Source of the DNA: Treponema sp.
GTDB taxonomy: Bacteria > Spirochaetota > Spirochaetia > Treponematales > Breznakiellaceae
NCBI GenBank assembly: GCA_031258265.1
Contig: JAIRNB010000012.1
Location: forward strand, 1 to 5,244
Direction: 5' to 3'
DNA length: 5,244 bases
The position numbers were made by a program, and so were the translations under genes. Under the pieces are notes generated by a model, which did not search any database, had not been told where the DNA came from, and saw only the letters and a list, made by a program, of their open reading frames with translations. This document shows positions 3,412 through 5,244 of the stretch, one piece after another (position 1 is the first letter of the stretch; each line of letters opens with the position of its first letter).

Positions 3412-5244
3412 ATGAAAATAGGCAGAAAACTTATTGTTATGATCATAATTCTGGATCTTATCGGAATCGGCGCCCTTACAGGGACTATTTTAAGCCTTGC
3501 GAAAAAACAGATAAACAGCCTCACCCACAATGAAATTACCAATCTGGCCCATGAAAACGCGCTGACAATCAAAGTTTGGCTGGAACTTTATCTGGACGCG
3601 GTTCGTACCGCCGGGCAGATCATGTCAAAGTATGAGGAAATAGACCGGGCGGACAGGCGGCCCCTCATTAACCTGATGCTCCGGGCCCTGGTCGAAGAGA
3701 ACCCCGAAGTTATAGCCGCTTCAAGCGTCTGGGAGCCTAATGCCCTGGACGGGCTGGACGCGGAATTTGTCAATACGCCGGGAACGGACCAGACGGGACG
3801 GTTTCTTTCCTACTGGGCCCGGACCAGTACCGGCCTTATCCTGGAATCCCTAATGGACTATGAGACCCCCGTAGAGGGGGACTATTACCTGGAGCCGAAG
3901 CGGACCGGCAATGAGGTCCTGGTTGAGCCCTATGAGTATGAAGTCAACGGCCGGAATACCCTGATGACCACCGTCGCCGTGCCAATCAAGAATAAAAACC
4001 GTTTTGTGGGATGCGTAAACATCGATCTTGAAATGGAAATTATCCAGCGTACCGTGGAACGGATAAAACCCTATGAAGGGAGCGTCGCGATGTTATACAC
4101 CAATGGGGGACTGGTGGGCGCCCATTTTGACACCGGCCGGATTGGAAAACCCATTATGGAAACGGAACAGGACATCGCCGGCCCCTACTTAAAGGATCTG
4201 CGGAACGCCATAGGGCAGGGGAAACAGTTTTCCTTTACCAATCATGTACCCCGGTTGGGGGAAAATATGTTTTTCATCAATGTGCCGATTGTTATAGGAA
4301 AAACCACTACTCCCTGGGCGCTTATATTGGGTATTCCCAACGATGTTATCACCGCGCCTGTTTACCGGATGCTTTTTATGGGTGTTATTATTGCCACTCT
4401 GATGCTCCTCCTTGTTTCGGCGGGGGCCTTTTTCCTGGCCCGCTCCATCAGCAATCCCCTGAACCGGATGGCGCTGGTTTTAAACGATATAGGGGAAGGG
4501 GATCTGACCAAACGGCTGGAATTGCACAGCAAAGACGAAATTGGGGATATGACCCGTTCTTTTAACAGTACCCTGGATAAAATCCGGGGCCTTATCCTGA
4601 TGATCCGGGAAAAGGCCCAGTCCCTCTCCCGGACAGGGACAGAACTCTCCACCAATATGGGCGCCACCGCCGCGGCGATCAACGAAATCACCGCCAATAT
4701 TCAAAACATGAAGATCCAGGCGGGTAATCAAAGCGACGGGGTTGAGGAATCGGGTAAGGCCATGGAAAAAATAAGCGTTAATATCCGCGATCTTAACACC
4801 CAGATAGACCGGCAGGCGGAGAGTGTCGCCCAGTCTTCATCGGCCATTGAGGAGATGCTTGCCAATATCCAGTCCGTTACCAATACCCTGATAAAAAATA
4901 CCCATAATGTCAGGAATCTGGCGGAGGCTTCCGAGGTAGGCCATACAAGCCTGCAGGATGTGGCGGCGGATATTCAGCAGATCGCCCGGGAGTCCGAGGG
5001 GCTTTTGGAGATCAACGCGGTAATGGAAAATATCGCCAGCCAGACGAATCTGCTTTCCATGAACGCCGCTATTGAGGCGGCCCATGCGGGGGAAGCCGGC
5101 AAAGGATTTGCCGTAGTGGCCGATGAGATCCGCAAACTGGCCGAATCTTCCGGGGAACAGTCCAAGACCATTAGCGGGGTTTTGAAGAAGATAAAGGACT
5201 CCATTGATAAGATCACCCGGTCCACTAACGATGTACTCAACAAG
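3412..5244 (+). CDS. Methyl-accepting chemotaxis protein with dCache-type sensor (3' truncated by window)
   Basis: The 611 visible residues stay in frame to the window edge. A short basic start leads into TM1 (about 7-28, IVMIIILDLIGIGALTG). A roughly 290-residue extracytoplasmic region follows. Its features typical of dCache sensors include VIAASSVWEPNALDGLD (100-116), a YYLEPKRTG stretch, and VGCVNIDLE, whose Asp aligns with the conserved Asp of that fold. TM2 covers about 320-343 (MLFMGVIIATLMLLLVSAGA). A HAMP domain starts at R344 (SISNPLNRM, then GEGDLTKRL and KDEIGDM). The long signalling helices carry the hairpin tip QTNLLSMNAAIEAAHAGEAG (544-563) followed by KGFAVVADEIRKLAE, the conserved site for CheA/CheW contact. 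The receptor senses a small ligand outside the inner membrane; the ligand cannot be read from sequence here. The remainder of the returning helix and any C-terminal tail lie outside the window. It follows a terminator, so it is likely its own transcription unit. Confidence 0.96.
   Translation, partial: MKIGRKLIVMIIILDLIGIGALTGTILSLAKKQINSLTHNEITNLAHENALTIKVWLELYLDAVRTAGQIMSKYEEIDRADRRPLINLMLRALVEENPEVIAASSVWEPNALDGLDAEFVNTPGTDQTGRFLSYWARTSTGLILESLMDYETPVEGDYYLEPKRTGNEVLVEPYEYEVNGRNTLMTTVAVPIKNKNRFVGCVNIDLEMEIIQRTVERIKPYEGSVAMLYTNGGLVGAHFDTGRIGKPIMETEQDIAGPYLKDLRNAIGQGKQFSFTNHVPRLGENMFFINVPIVIGKTTTPWALILGIPNDVITAPVYRMLFMGVIIATLMLLLVSAGAFFLARSISNPLNRMALVLNDIGEGDLTKRLELHSKDEIGDMTRSFNSTLDKIRGLILMIREKAQSLSRTGTELSTNMGATAAAINEITANIQNMKIQAGNQSDGVEESGKAMEKISVNIRDLNTQIDRQAESVAQSSSAIEEMLANIQSVTNTLIKNTHNVRNLAEASEVGHTSLQDVAADIQQIARESEGLLEINAVMENIASQTNLLSMNAAIEAAHAGEAGKGFAVVADEIRKLAESSGEQSKTISGVLKKIKDSIDKITRSTNDVLNK

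Noticed and set aside
3588..5243. Several minus-strand open frames opposite the chemoreceptor gene
   Set aside because: Antisense shadows; the plus-strand receptor reads continuously with conserved sensor, HAMP and tip motifs.

Overview
The window looks like chromosomal DNA from a spirochaete of the Treponema group, most like the termite-gut treponemes. This rests on a moderate, locally GC-rich composition, decayed outer-membrane-barrel-like coding sequence, a dCache chemoreceptor with canonical signalling-tip sequence, and a MinD/FlhG-like ATPase with an added C-terminal coiled coil. The organism is an inference from style. No rRNA or other species-level marker is present.

Layout. Positions 2-76 are the last 24 codons of an unidentified + strand gene. 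Positions 109-610 are a decayed + strand gene for an outer-membrane beta-barrel-like protein; it has one frameshift, one in-frame amber stop and no recognisable signal peptide. Positions 693-982 on the - strand encode a small exported or membrane-anchored protein. Restoring one T in a T4 run rejoins a signal peptide to the body and gives 96 residues. Positions 983-1316 hold no convincing gene: a GC-rich block with two strong hairpins, then a stretch with protein-like but startless or broken reading frames on both strands.

Positions 1352-2952 are an intact two-gene + strand operon. It has a four-helix membrane protein of unknown function and a 382-residue MinD/FlhG-family ATPase whose start overlaps the upstream stop (ATGA). 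A plausible promoter sits directly on the first start codon, so the first gene could be translated from a nearly leaderless mRNA. The operon ends in a strong hairpin terminator (3045-3080), nested inside a roughly 118-bp segment with imperfect inverted ends (2998-3115).

Positions 3081-3411 are an AT-rich leader with several inverted repeats. It precedes a methyl-accepting chemotaxis protein (3412 to the window edge) whose N-terminal membrane and sensor parts, HAMP domain and signalling tip are complete. Its 3' end lies outside the window.

How it works together. The membrane protein and ATPase are translationally coupled and may form a membrane-linked positioning or regulatory pair; this is the best candidate here for an undescribed system. 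The chemoreceptor is probably a separate transcription unit because a terminator lies between. The first 1.3 kb reads as a decay zone of accessory surface or exported genes.
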